DNA from: Eustoma russellianum
Taxonomy: Eukaryota; Streptophyta; Magnoliopsida; Gentianales; Gentianaceae
Assembly (NCBI GenBank): GCA_036186865.1
Contig: AP025041.1
Coordinates: forward strand, 1,855,879-1,919,878
Direction: 5' to 3'
Length of the DNA: 64,000 nucleotides
Part shown: piece by piece, positions 44,531 through 56,288 of the stretch
Numbering within the stretch: position 1 is the first letter of the stretch
How the letters are laid out: every line of letters starts with the position of its first letter
Made by a program: the position numbers and the translations under genes
The notes under the pieces: generated by a model
What the model was told of the DNA's origin: nothing
What the model saw: the letters and a program-made list of their open reading frames with translations, nothing else
The model's database searches: none

Positions 44531-45590
44531 TATAAGTTAGTACATCAAAGTGTACTTTGTGCTATATTTTATTATTACGAAAAATTGTACATTTTGTGCT
44601 ACAAAATAGGGCTATAGTGACCTTGTTTTTAATTCACTTTGTAATCAATGATTTTCAGAAATTTGAAAATTTTGTTTACCTGATTGACTTTGGAATGAAA
44701 CAATATTTTTTACAACTGATAATACAAGAACTAATGACAAAATCTACATTTTAACTATGAAGTTTAGCTTTTTCACGCCTTATACTCTGTAGCTATATGA
44801 TGCGTGTTTAGTTGATAAAAAGTTTCAATTTATAAATGAATCTGACAAAATTTTATTGTATACTGAAAGAGCAAAACTACGTACACAATATTTGCTGCAT
44901 AGAAAGCGGTACACGCTAATACGTGTTCTTACCTATAAACACTACAATAAATAAATATATAAATATATATATATATATGTGTGTGTGTAATGTTATAATA
45001 TTTTTACACTGTTTGCATGGATATATATTATAAATATTATAGTACAAATGGATCATTGTATAATAATTTGATAAATAATTTTACATTGCCAACATCGAGA
45101 AAACAATATGGTTCACTTAAAGATGGTTGAGTAACGCATATCAATCAATCATATCCTGTATCTCAACGATAGCACAAGCTATCGTTAGGATCTGGGGAGG
45201 GTGAAAGACAGACAAACAATACATCCATCCCAAGAGATAGAGAGTTTGCTTCCAGTGAGACCCCCAGCTCTATATGTGTGCACATATATCATAATAATAA
45301 GAATCTGTACTAGTGAAGCTATTTTATTAAACATGGTTGAGTAACACATAAGATTAAGAAAACATCATATAATTCCACTAGAAGTGATTTAATTGTTGTA
45401 TATTGATAAATATTAATAATTATACTAACAAGATATAACGTCAAATATACAAATTTTGTTTAAGACAAGAAACCTATTATTTATGTAATTATTTATTATT
45501 AGTCGAAATGTAAGTAGATAAGATGATTTTTTTTTTTCAGGAAATTTTATTTTAAAAATTGCATTCCGCTGGTCTGGATCTTTCTGAAGT
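44531..45590. other. AT-rich intergenic DNA with SINE-like family B copy 2
   Basis: No gene seen. It holds a TA/TG microsatellite at about 44955-44990 and, at about 45160-45305, a second family B repeat (caagctatcgttaggatctg, cccaagagatagagagtttg, cagtgagacccccagctct). The next clear feature is the RPB10 promoter. Confidence 0.6.
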
Positions 45591-45750
45591 GAAAAAGTTC
45601 AATTGGGCTGAGGTTGACCAGATCTGAGCCGGACGGCCCAAAAGAGAACGAAGCACGTTTCGTACCAAGCTCAATATATATACGTCTCTTCCCCGGAGCG
45701 AGCACCGAATTCGGGTGGTTGGTAGTTGAACTGCAGCTAAGGAATTCAAC
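45591..45750 (+). promoter_or_regulatory. RPB10 promoter and leader
   Basis: It contains ggcccaaa (site II core at about 45635) and a tgggctgag motif (about 45604), then tcaatatatatacgtc (TATA-like, about 45670), about 80 bp before the ATG at 45751. A GGCCCA element close to a TATA box is a common layout for plant housekeeping genes. The leader is short. Confidence 0.6.
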
Positions 45751-47239
45751 ATGATAATTCCGGTGCGTTGCTTCACCTGCGGCAAGGTAAGACTCCCCGC
45801 TAACTCATTCTCTTCAGCCCTGTGGCCAACAATTTTATCGCTCTCTTATTTTTTCCCAATCAAAGAATCCGAGGCGGTAAATTTAGTATGAATGTGATGA
45901 TTTGTAATTATCGTTTTAAACTTTATTTTAGGTGATTGGGAACAAGTGGGATACGTATTTGGATCTTCTGCAGGCCGATTACTCCGAAGGGTCAGGCCTT
46001 TTTTGATTTTGTTTTTATTGCATATGTATAATCCTCGCTATTCGATTGATTGAAGAATTAGCTAGGGTTTTAAGATTGGGACTTTAGCATATCATGCCTT
46101 TTCGTCCCCCCATTTTTTTTTATTGAGTCGTCTGTTTTTGCATTTTTCTTTTTATATTTTCCTGAAAATAAACGAAGTGCAGTAGACACTAACCAATTCC
46201 ATCTTTACTTTGTATTTTTTGGGCAATGTGTCTTTTTGGTTTGAATAGTGATTTAATAACCATTCCCTTTTTTTCTCCTCAAAATTTATTTGTAGACGAG
46301 ATACGTTTCCCTGCAAGGAACTAGTTTACAGAGTTCTTTAGTATCAGTGCACTTCGTAACATCTGTTATTTCACCATTTCCTTCTTTTCTATGTCATAAA
46401 TAATCTTCCCCAACTTAGATTCGTAATTTTTCTACATATGATACAATGGTTGGAAAACGTCTTTTGGAGTTGTGAGTGTTTGAAGCAATTGAATGTATTT
46501 TTTTTTATGTTATTAACTGAGAGTACCATAATTCTGAAGCAATTGAATGTAGTAATCACCCAAAAGTCATACGCTGTAGTGATGACCGTATGAAAGTTGG
46601 TTACCTTCAGAGTTTGTTGTGGGTGAAGATAATGCTTTAATTAAACACTTATTCATTGGTCAGTTGTCACTGCATAGCCCCTATCATCTTTTTCGATTTT
46701 TTTAATTCAAGTTCAAGCAACTGCTCAGGTATATATTTTTTCCTTTTCATCTTGCTGCAATTCAGAGATGCCCTTGATGCATTGGGTTTAGTTCGTTACT
46801 GCTGCCGTAGGATGCTGATGACCCATGTCGACCTGATTGAGAAGCTTCTGAACTACAACAGTAAGTTCTTTCTCCCTCTATTTCTCCTATATGCAGAATT
46901 TTGTGTGGGAGCTACCCAATCTGATTATGTAGCGAGCTTGTGAATGCACTTGCCTATGTGCCGGTGTATGGATTCTTGAGCTTGTACACACAATGTCACT
47001 TTTACTTCGATTTGGCAAAAGAGAAGGGCAAGTGACCTTTTTCATCTTTGATTCATTGAATTTACAGCACTCCTTTTCTTTTGATACGGTACAAAATATA
47101 TCTGCGGATACAGGCTAAGATAGCTTTCATTGAATTTCATTTGTACATTTGTTTGGTCTTTTCTCTGTTTTCAGTTGTGTTTTCTTCAACTAAAATGACC
47201 TTTTTTTTGGCAGCATTGGAGAAATCTGAAGGAACTTGA
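45751..47239 (+). CDS. NRPB10: DNA-directed RNA polymerase I/II/III subunit RPABC5 (RPB10)
   Basis: Four exons: 45751-45786, 45932-45990, 46766-46860 and 47214-47239, total 216 nt = 71 aa, the family's length in plants. The protein starts MIIPVRCFTCGK, which provides the first zinc-binding CxxC of the invariant CX2C...CC motif, followed by VIGNKWDTYLDLLQ and the second pair in GLVRYCCRRMLMTHVDLIEK. The C-terminus is TLEKSEGT. RPB10 is a small shared subunit needed for assembly of all nuclear RNA polymerases. All four joins are GT-AG and keep the frame. No oddities. Confidence 0.97.
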
Positions 47240-48680
47240 TGCTGATGATTGGGACTTTGTATATGGTACATGGTGTAGGTCTGCGTGGTGGTGACTAGAT
47301 TGACATGAATTGTCACTGTGTGGGGGTTGTGCTGTAACTTGCTTAAGTGTTGTTACATGATCAAGTGTTCTGGTATTGTTTAATTCCTCCCTGGTTGACT
47401 GTAATCTTTCGCTTTCTTGTGTGATGAACTGAGGCATCAATATTTTTGGTATTTTGCCACCATCTGATAGAAAATCTTAGATCTTATGCAATGGATGATA
47501 TGTTGACCCTAGGGTAACTTGTCATGGTTGGATTTAGGAGTTTATCTTTATGAAGTTTCATGGGTTTTTATTATATGAAATTTATAGTACAGTGTGTCTG
47601 GGGCTGATCAAATTTGTGGTCCACGCTCATGTAGTTCGTTTTTGGCCCGTCTTACAATGTTGGGAGGAATCCATCATTGGACCTCATTGCCAGACATAAC
47701 AGAGGGTTCTCTTCCTCGTATATTATTTCAGCGGTCTCAATTAAATATTGGTTGGGAGGTTTTATGATATATGAGTAAGTAGGGGTAATTAGTGATAATA
47801 TTGAAATGATGACACATAAAAATCTACATGCAACCAAGGAGGTGGTGTTTATTCATATAAAAGGTTCATGCATATCTTACATAGGTTGCTATACAAGACC
47901 AGACATTGATATCAGGCAATGAATTCCACAGTTCCTTATGCTTCCTAGCTAGAGGACCAAGGTTGGTGGTACACCGTGCCGTATTCAATAATGAAAGCAT
48001 TTGATGTTATATCAACGTGGTATGGTACAGCTGTTTCAATATTTCCGTAGTTAATTAAGTTTCCTAGTCTAAAGGCATGTGATGTCTTCCATCATACAGA
48101 AATGTGTTTCATCGAAACCCGACTAGTTGTTATTCATCTTTAAAAAAACACACTAATTAGAAATAAAAAATAAAAAATGGAAAGGATTATATAACATTTT
48201 GTTGGACAATACAATTATTTGGGTAACCGGGTACTGGGGAACTCTATGAACTTTTACCTTTCTGATACATGTTTGACCACAAATGTTATTGATATATTGA
48301 GCTCACAAATCGAAAGATGTGTTAAAAAAAAGTCACAAGCTAATTACAAGGTTCGGATTGTCGTATCATTATTATATTTCTTGTCCAATATAAAGATAAT
48401 ACGATATAAAAATAACATTATTATATATCTTGTCCAATATAAAAATAATACGAGTGGACATGTGACAACTTTCTCAAATCTAAGTCGAGAGAATTGAAAA
48501 CATGATTCGTTCTACTCTCTCCACTTACATCTTGGTTTCAAACTATGAACTCCATTATCTAAAAGGGAATGGAATCTGTGTGAAGTTTTTGTGTGTCATA
48601 TGTGTGTTTAGATACAAAGAGTTATTGTGATCAAAAAAAAAAATTTCAACCCTCCAAATTCTATGTGTGTAACCAGACCT
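47240..48680. other. RPB10 3' region and intergenic DNA
   Basis: Presumably the RPB10 3' UTR for the first few hundred bases, then AT-rich sequence without supported exons. The 92-codon frame at 48219-48497 is AT-biased (Ile/Asn/Lys rich) and has direct repeats of cttgtccaatataaa, so it is not called. Confidence 0.5.
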
Positions 48681-48689
48681 ATAGCAAGC

Positions 48690-48879
48690 GGGGTCAGATC
48701 ACAAGAGGTAAATTTGTAGGTAAAATATGAGGTCTCCAATCACACGCTGCCACGTGTACAAAAAAGGACAAATGTTTAAAGTTTTTTTGTTTTTTTAAAA
48801 TAATAGATTGTACACGTGGCAGCGTGTGATTGAAGACCTCATATTTTACCTACAAATCTACCTCGTGTGATCTGACCCG
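48690..48879. mobile_element. Palindromic CACGTG MITE family B, intact copy (190 bp)
   Basis: A near-perfect hairpin: arms of about 70 bp (GGGGTCAGATCACAAGAGGT ... cacgctgccacgtgtaca against tgtacacgtggcagcgtg ... ACCTCGTGTGATCTGACCCG) separated by a T-rich loop of about 45 bp. It is flanked by atagcaagc / ataacaagc (48681-48689, 48880-48888), a 9-bp TSD with one mismatch, as for Mutator-like MITEs. Transcripts would fold into a long dsRNA-like stem. Confidence 0.88.
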
Positions 48880-49209
48880 ATAACAAGCCGCACACCATAT
48901 CCTTACTCCTATGATGCAAAAAATTGGTCAGCGCTGAAATTGAATAATTCACTACCCGCAAACAATACCAGTTACATTTCTCCACACACCTTGTCTCCCC
49001 CTTAAAGAAACAAGTACTCCATCAATCTCCCTGCTCAAAATACCTCTTTAGATCAAAACCAGTTCCCTTCTGTTTTGCATATTGTAATCGTCAGCTTGTC
49101 TGGTAGATATGGAGTGAATGCAATTTCATTTTCAGCTGATATTCTGGATCTGAAGTTTGAGGAAGAATTGTTGGTGCTACATTGTGATTTTAGAGGGAGT
49201 AGGATAGTG

Positions 49210-52200
49210 ATGGAGGTATTGAGGGAGTCTTGGTGCTTTTGTAATGGCGGGGGAAAGTCTGAGAGATTGAGAGCTTCCATTTACTCCGGGAAAGGTCCAG
49301 CTATGTCTCGAATTGGCTCTGCTGGCACTGGTTTTCTTATTCATCGGAATCTTCTTCTCACTACTCACGCCAACCTTCCTTCTATCGCCGCCGCCGAGGC
49401 CGCCGAGATCCGCCTTCACAGTGGCGCCTCTGCTTCCCTTTTCCCTCACAGGTTACCTCACTTTTACTGCTTTCCTCCAGATATTCTCACATGATACTAA
49501 TTAGATACAGAACGATTCCCATTGCTTCTGTTCCTAATTTTAGTGCGTAAATTATAAGAGGAGATAGAAGCAGGAAGGAGTTAATGATCTCTTTTTCTGA
49601 ATGATGGATCTGTTGCATTGGCGATTCCACAAATCGGCAACTATTTAATCTGTTTTATTTCTTGTTCAGCACATTTCCCCAAGTCTTCGGACTAAAGGTG
49701 CATACCAAATTTGTCGTTCACAATTTGTTTTCTTTGTCAATTAATTTTCTTTCCTAACCTTCAAGAAAAAGTTAATGGTGACTCGTACTTGGTTGTGGTG
49801 CTTATAAATTTGTTGTATTGATCTTTGAAACCTGGATCAGCTAAAAGTCAATGTGCAGAAACCAAACTGCCTCGGGTTGAATGGTCTGACTCATGAGATA
49901 AGTGCTGCGTGAGTTCGGTCATGGATAGGGAGCTGATCTTGAGTTTGTCAGGTTCAACACTTTCCATTGAGTTACATGTACTGCTTGGTAATACAAAATT
50001 GGCTAGCAACCTGTAATATTAAGATTGCTTTGCTGTAGAATTACTGAAGTTTTGGACTCATTTTTTTAATAGAAGTGGAGAAACCTAAGGTTGAGTAAAA
50101 TTGCAAGTGTGAATATATTTGTAAGATCCCATTGTGTATAGAGCAGCTTGCGGACTTACATAAACAATTTGCATTAAGCAAATGTCACTGCAGGTAATGC
50201 CTGTTCACGGATTTTTGGAACATTCTAAGTGGCAGTAATGAGTAAAATGAATGAAATAATCTCATAGGCTTTTGGATGCAATAGTTGAAGGAGCATCACG
50301 AAATTTGCTACTAAATATAACCAATTTATAAATCTTTAGCTTGATGTCCTCTTTTATTTTAGGGTTTCTAGTAATAAGCTACCTCCAGTTACTTCTTCAA
50401 GCGTAAACGCAGGATTAATTAATAATTGTTTTATTTATACTCACAAAAATGTATATGTAGTATGTATTTGTAATCTGTCTCTCTCTCTCTACTGCGACAA
50501 GGAGACTCAAGTTCAAGTTTTGGGAGGATGAAATACTTAACCTCCGTATGACAAGTCATTTTGCTGGTCTAACCTCCTTATAGGCTATTTCTCAAAGCTT
50601 GGCTATGTTCCTATGAAGAAATCACCTGTCTCTGTAGCAATATTTTCCGTGCAGGATTTCAAGAAGATTTTTAGCTATTACAAACGAATGAACATGAATT
50701 CAACTATTTGATGATTTCTCTTATTTCAAGACAACCATGCACTGTTTGTTTTTTTTTTTTCTTCTTTTTTTGGGTGGGGGGTCTGCTATTACTTTTGTAT
50801 GTCATTGCCTCATACTACGACGGTGATGCTTTACCACATCTGAAGAAATAAGCAATTGGTTTCTCATTTTTTTTGGCTGATTTCAGATTCTTTATTACGA
50901 GCTCGGTTCTTGATCTGTCTATAGTAGGGCTTGATGCCAATGATGGAGAAGCAAGTGGCCTGCTACAAACTCAACACTTACGGACATGTTCTAAACCAAA
51001 CTTAGACTTGGGTAGCTCAGTCTACCTTTTAGGCTACACAGAGAATGGAGAGTTGACACTAGGTGAAGGCAAATTGGTAATAGCCACTGACAATCTGATC
51101 AAACTATCAGCAGCAGGCGTAACATGTAACCCCGGTTCTGCTGGTTTTGATGTTCATGGTAATCTTGCATTCATTATATGTGACCCAATGAAGCTAGCTA
51201 CTTCTCCAAACACAAGATCATCCTCAACCTTGTCATCGTCATCTTCATGGAAGAAAGATCTTCCTATGCAATTTGGTATACCTATTCCCGTTATATGTGA
51301 TTGGTTGAAAAAGCATTGGCAGGGAAATCTTGATGAACTAAGCAAACCAAAGTTGCCTATAATCCGCTTGATGTCTACTGGACAGAAGAGCGAATATTCT
51401 TGTGCATCTTTCACAATGCGGCAAGTCTTTAAAACGACAGAACCTGAAAATGATGGAACTCATTCTTCCTCGGATAATATGTCAAAATCACCAGAGCAAG
51501 TTGGCCCCAGTTCTGTTATTACAAGAAACCGCAAAGACGAATCCTCATCTGGCAATTTACCTGGATCTCATGCACCAGGTATCCCACGGCCAGAAATTTC
51601 CGGGTCTCCAAAGTTGACAATAATTCCATCAAGAAAGAAGGAAAGCACCCAAATCCATCTATTGGATATAAACTTTCCACCAAGGGCTGCTAAACTTATG
51701 ACCTCACCGCTGTATGTGAACAAAGTGCAGCCAAGGTCCGATGAAAATTATCCCGAGGAACCAGCCAAAAAACAAGCAATGCTTGAAGATCAATCTAGTA
51801 ATAGAGGACAGGCTGGGGTCATACAAGATGATGAAATCGTTTCAACATGTTCTAATGATGGTGGTCAGAGTGAGGCTCAGTCCAGTTCTTCTCCTGTTCA
51901 TGTTTCAGAGATGAAACATGAATACAGCAGCGAGGGTGAAACCACTTTGTATTCTGCTGAAACTGCCGAAAGCCACAACTATCCAAGCCCCAGGCAGGGA
52001 AGGTTTCAGCCTGTAGGGAGGAGTCATAGCTGTGTGAACTACAATAGATGGGGACCTGTCCAAAAAGGTCCCGTGGCTCGCAGGACACTGTTTGAAAAAC
52101 AGAGGAGTTTTATGCAACCAAGGAAGGTTTATTCCCAAGGGGCAGCCCCTCAAAGGGGTAATGACTACTACAGTCCCACAGTTTCTTCAATAATGAAGAA

Positions 52201-52273
52201 GCGGAATATGATGGAGCAGGCAAACGCTCCCAGACAAAGTGCTATCTTCACATCTCCAAAATGGATGTTGTAG
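49210..52273 (+). CDS. Plant trypsin-like serine protease-fold protein
   Basis: Two exons, 49210-49451 and 50887-52273, total 1629 nt (542 aa). I chose the ATG at 49210 (MEVLRESWCFCNGG); the frame is open upstream to an ATG at 49075, so a 45-residue longer start is possible. The first 200 residues have a trypsin-like fold with a plausible triad: His53 in GFLIHRNLLLTTHANLPS, Asp90 in SSVLDLSIVGLD, Ser165 in CNPGSAGFDVHGNL. The Ser motif is GSAGF, not the GNSGGP of degradative proteases. The remaining 300 residues are Ser-rich, disordered and weakly conserved in type, ending TSPKWML. I believe the family corresponds to Arabidopsis 'trypsin family protein' At2g35155, without confirmed substrate. 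The 1.4-kb intron contains nothing notable. Confidence 0.82.
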
Positions 52274-52694
52274 GTACTGCAGATACAAGAAACTATTCTT
52301 CTCCATTCATAAGCCATCTTCTGTATCCCTCACCAATTTTTGTTTTCCTGGGCCACACCTTGATTAAGTAGGTTAGGATCAATGTCCAGGACATAAACAA
52401 AGAGAAATGATAAACAGATGTAAAATTTTATATCAAGAACTATAAAGAAAGAAAAGGTTGAATATTTGCATGTATCATAGTTACAGGTCTTAGATGAGAG
52501 TGGCAATTAAGGCAGGCTCTGCGCAATCAGAACTCGTCATTGCATTTACATTATATGTAAATGCAAGATCCTTACCGGTAATGAAATCTCCTCCATTGGT
52601 TTGGAAGCTTAGGGTGTTTAACTGATGTTATTCGTCAAGGGGATTCGTTCGATCAGTATGCACTATCAAGCTAAAAAATAGGATGAATGCAATC

Positions 52695-52885
52695 TTCACT
52701 AATATACTAGTACATCATATCTCTATTATTATGTCATCTATACATATACATATAGAGCTGAAGGTCTTACTGGAAACAAGATCTATATCCATTGGGATGG
52801 AGGTATAAAGTATTGTTTGACTACTTCTCAACCTTCACAGACTCTAACAATAGCTTTTGATATGGTTAGAATATAATAGATATGA
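52695..52885 (-). repeat. SINE-like family B, copy 3
   Basis: On the minus strand: atatcaaaagctattgttag, agtctgtgaagg, caaacaatactttatacctc, tgtttccagtaagacc, then gacataataatagagatatg near 52700. It matches 43716-43875. It lies between the convergent trypsin-fold and 53021-53629 genes. Confidence 0.7.
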
Positions 52886-53020
52886 TTGTTAGATATGATT
52901 GTTGTTGTTGTTCTTTTACCTTTTTTTTAGGCCTTTTCAATTTCAACATTTTGAACTTAAGTAAAACCAGATACAGTGCATCATTCTAGTAGTTCGACAA
53001 ATGAGACATTATTTTCAGAG

Positions 53021-53629
53021 CTAGGAAGTTGACATTTTGAAACTAGATAAATGAGGCATCACCGAGCCAATCATCACTGGCAAGTCTTCGCAAAAATCTT
53101 CTAGCCAGCCATCAACCAAGGTTCTTGCGCTCTCCATTAATCCACATATTGCTAAACTGGTGGCTGTTGTCGATCCATAAATTGCATCTATAGCAACATC
53201 TAAGAGGGTAGAGATAATGGCTTTTATGGCGTCAATCACCAGCTGCATCGCGTATTCCAAACACATCCTTAAGACATTATTGAGTTGTTCTAATGAGCCC
53301 TGAATGGCCTCCCCTGGAAATTTCAGGGCTTGGATTGACAAAACCAACAAATGGCCTGCTGCAATGAAGATCAGGCGAGAGGCGAGATTTATGAAAGTGC
53401 TTAAGGCCAAGAAACCTATTTGGATGAGGAAAGCTAACATTCTTGAAGATGGATTTTGAGGTCCTGACTGGCTGTTATTTAAGGAAGATGTAACTTGAAT
53501 AATTATTAAGAGGTTTTTGAGACTCAACTCGGGTGGTCGTACCTGTTTACGTCTCAACATCGAAGATGGGTAAAAGAAACAACTAAGCACAAACTGTGAT
53601 GCAATGAAGAGTAGCAGTTGCTTATACAT
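53021..53629 (-). CDS. Hypothetical hydrophobic protein, single exon
   Basis: A 202-codon uninterrupted frame from ATG 53629 to TAG 53021. It has a hydrophobic N-terminus (LLLFIASQFVLSCFFYP) that may be a signal peptide or anchor, a second hydrophobic segment (MLAFLIQIGFLALSTFINLA then LIFIAAGHLLVLSI) and an amphipathic helical part (QLVIDAIKAIISTLLDVAID). The C-terminal part holds ESARTLVDGWLEDFCEDLP. The length in an AT-rich area and the regular helical pattern favour a real gene. I do not recognise the family; it is probably a plant membrane or secreted protein. Confidence 0.6.
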   Translation of the reverse strand: MYKQLLLFIASQFVLSCFFYPSSMLRRKQVRPPELSLKNLLIIIQVTSSLNNSQSGPQNPSSRMLAFLIQIGFLALSTFINLASRLIFIAAGHLLVLSIQALKFPGEAIQGSLEQLNNVLRMCLEYAMQLVIDAIKAIISTLLDVAIDAIYGSTTATSLAICGLMESARTLVDGWLEDFCEDLPVMIGSVMPHLSSFKMSTS

Positions 53630-54880
53630 CTAAACCACTCAAAACCATCACGAAAAAACACTATTTTTGACACTCACTTGTTACTCGAGTTAGAAAATTG
53701 TAACTAAAAGGACACTTGGTCCGAACCAAGACAAGCACAGTATTACTATCTGTGCAGAAATGGCTTAGGTCATATGATCCGACTCAATTGGATTGAAGGA
53801 TTGCTGGTCCAATTTGTAGTGACCGACTTGCGTGAGTGGTATGTTAAAAAACCTTACCAATATACGAGACCACCGATTTCCAGTTTTACATCCTATAGAA
53901 AGCTCTGGTAGAAATCTATGACATGTTGTAACTAAAAAACACATTTTCCAATTAAAAATTCTTTACTAGTTCACTTATTCAAGGGAGGACGTGAAAGGAA
54001 ATTGAGGAATGTTTTTCCTACACTGCAGATATACAAAAATACATATGCACAAGCACACATACATATTTACCTCACCATGCTTATGATAATTTTTTTTCAT
54101 CGATAATTTAATTTAGGAATTCTAAACGAGCCTGAAAAATCACTTGATGTAATGTCACAGTATCGGAGCTATCATCGAACTATATTTTTTAAAATTGTTC
54201 CATTACCATTATAATATCAATTTACAATTTTATCATTTGCTTATTTACGATTGTAGAAAAACATCACAATATATATATGTGTGTGTGTATATATAGACAC
54301 ACACACATATATACATGCATCCGTACATACATACATGTATATATCACTTTGTTTCGTTGCTTATTTACGATTGTTTATAATGAATAATTCATATTTTTCT
54401 AAATTCACACAGGGGATGACATTTTAATAAAGCTTAATTGTCACTTCACCGTTACCTTCTCTCAAAAAAAGTTCACCTTGAGTAACGTATTATTTATGTA
54501 ATAGTCGATTATGATAATATTTTTTGAATGAAAAGAAAAATAGTTAGGTAGCATTTGAAACCCAGTTATAACTATCGTTTATAATACTTTCATATATTCT
54601 AATAAAAGGTTAACCCAATTCTTTGTCTCTTACTTTTTTAACATAGGAAAGAAATATCTTGTTGTAACAAATAGCAATACTATTTGTAAAAACAGATTAG
54701 TTTATATTGAAAAACGCAGCTTAAAGATTAAAATAAATATCATATACACATTTTATAACACTTATAATGTACTTTTATTGTATAAAATTTATTCACATAT
54801 AATTTAAATAATATGAATTCACATATAATTTCAATTATATCATTCAAGTCTCGACTATAATATGGTTTGAAACGGGACCT
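53630..54880. other. Intergenic, no gene seen
   Basis: AT-rich; contains a mixed TA/TG/CA microsatellite with inverted halves at about 54270-54345 (atatatgtgtgtg facing cacacacatat). No supported exon. Confidence 0.55.
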
Positions 54881-54894
54881 TACGCTCTAGTGCG

Positions 54895-55046
54895 ACCTTA
54901 TCTTTTCAACACAATTTAATCGCCTACTTTTCTACTGCACCACACGTGACAGTAGAGGAGGATTGTGATGCTAGATCTGCTGTTAGCACCACACGTGACA
55001 AGAAGATGATGAGGCTAGATCTGCTGTTAGCACGTGTCGTGCGGTG
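54895..55046. repeat. CACGTG-bearing tandem repeat upstream of the PPR gene
   Basis: Two units of about 45 bp share ccacacgtgaca, gaggctagatctg / gatgctagatctg and ctgttagcac, and a third cacgtgtcgtgcggtg ends the array. The motifs (gcgacc, gaggctagat, cacgtgtcg) resemble the interior of the CACGTG MITE family, so this may be a rearranged fourth copy. It lies about 120 bp upstream of the PPR start codon and could act in its promoter. Confidence 0.55.
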
Positions 55047-55163
55047 AAAAAGTGAATGTGGGAATTATCTCTAGTCGCCTAATAGCGCTTTCTACGTTAA
55101 ATAAACTTAGATCTTCAGCCGGCGGCAAGAAAACCTCAAGCCACCTCACCGGCATCTCTTATC

Positions 55164-56288
55164 ATGAGATTCCTCGGAAGAAGTCAACTCACCGGCATTA
55201 TCAGAGGTCCCCTTACCTTCTTCCTCCGCCCGATCGCCACCATATCAAATCCTTCCAAAACCCTTAATTCACCTACACCTATGCCTCAGATTCCATACTC
55301 CCGAACTCGAACTCCTCTGGAAAAGCAGTTCGAATCATGGATACAAAATCTCAAACCCGGGTTTACTCCGTCCGATGTCGACGAAGCTCTCCTTGCCCAA
55401 TCCGACCCTGATCTCGCCCTAGACATTTTCCGATGGGCTGCTCAGCAGCGGGGTTACAAGCACAATCACATTACTTACCTTTCCATTATTAAAATCGCCG
55501 TCACCGGTAAGCGTTACCGCGTAGCCGAAAACCTTGTCGAGGAAGTTCTCGCCGGAGCTTGCGCTCCAAGTCTCCCTCTTTACAATTCCATGATTAAGTT
55601 CTGTTGCGGCCGTAAGTTTTTATTCAACCGCGCGTTTGATATTTACAAGAAAATGTTAAGTAGTGAAGATATCTCTACAAAGCCCTCATTGGAAACTTAC
55701 TCCTTGTTGTTGAATTCTATGCTCCGGAAGTTTAACAGAATGAGTGTGTGCTACGTGTATTTACGTGGTGTCAAATCGATGATGAGGCAGATGAAATTAT
55801 CTGGGGTGATCCCTGATACTTTTGTGTTGAATATGATTATAAAGGCTCATTCCAAGTGTCTTGAAGTGGATGAGGCTATTCGGATTTTCCGTGAAATGGG
55901 GTTGTATGGTTGTGAGCCAAATTCTTATACCTATAGTTACATTACAAAAGGGTTGTGCGAGAAGGGAAGGGTGGATCAGGGGTTGGAGTTTTTTGAGGAG
56001 ATGAGAAGAAAGAGTTTGGTCCCTAAAGGAAGTACATATGCAGTATTGGTTTGCAGTCTTACACTTGAGCGGAGGTTTGAAGTAGCAATTGAGATTATGT
56101 TTGACATGTTGAGCAATTCCTTGTCACCAGATCTTTTGACTTACAAGACAATTTTGGAGGAAATGTGTAGAGACGGTAGAGGAGAAGATGCTTTTAAGCT
56201 TCTTGAAGAACTCAGGAAGAAAGATAGCTTTATGAATGAGAAAACTTACAAATCTTTAGCAGACACATTACATTTCCTAAAAAGCTAA
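55164..56288 (+). CDS. Pentatricopeptide repeat (PPR) protein, probably mitochondrial
   Basis: Intronless, 374 aa. The basic, Ser/Thr/Leu-rich N-terminus without acidic residues (MRFLGRSQLTGIIRGPLTFF) looks like an organelle presequence. A conserved non-PPR block follows (SDPDLALDIFRWAAQQRGYK), then P-class PPR motifs of about 35 residues in the C-terminal two thirds, for example PDTFVLNMIIKAHSKCLEVD EA..., PNSYTYSYITKGLCEKGRVD, PKGSTYAVLVCSLTLERRFE, PDLLTYKTILEEMCRDGRGE. P-class PPRs bind organelle RNA. It most resembles, from memory, Arabidopsis At3g25210. The lack of E/DYW domains argues against an editing factor. Confidence 0.9.
   Translation: MRFLGRSQLTGIIRGPLTFFLRPIATISNPSKTLNSPTPMPQIPYSRTRTPLEKQFESWIQNLKPGFTPSDVDEALLAQSDPDLALDIFRWAAQQRGYKHNHITYLSIIKIAVTGKRYRVAENLVEEVLAGACAPSLPLYNSMIKFCCGRKFLFNRAFDIYKKMLSSEDISTKPSLETYSLLLNSMLRKFNRMSVCYVYLRGVKSMMRQMKLSGVIPDTFVLNMIIKAHSKCLEVDEAIRIFREMGLYGCEPNSYTYSYITKGLCEKGRVDQGLEFFEEMRRKSLVPKGSTYAVLVCSLTLERRFEVAIEIMFDMLSNSLSPDLLTYKTILEEMCRDGRGEDAFKLLEELRKKDSFMNEKTYKSLADTLHFLKS

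Noticed and set aside
55034..55267. 77-codon frame overlapping the PPR start
   Set aside because: A different frame over the PPR N-terminus, beginning inside the repeat; no support as a uORF.
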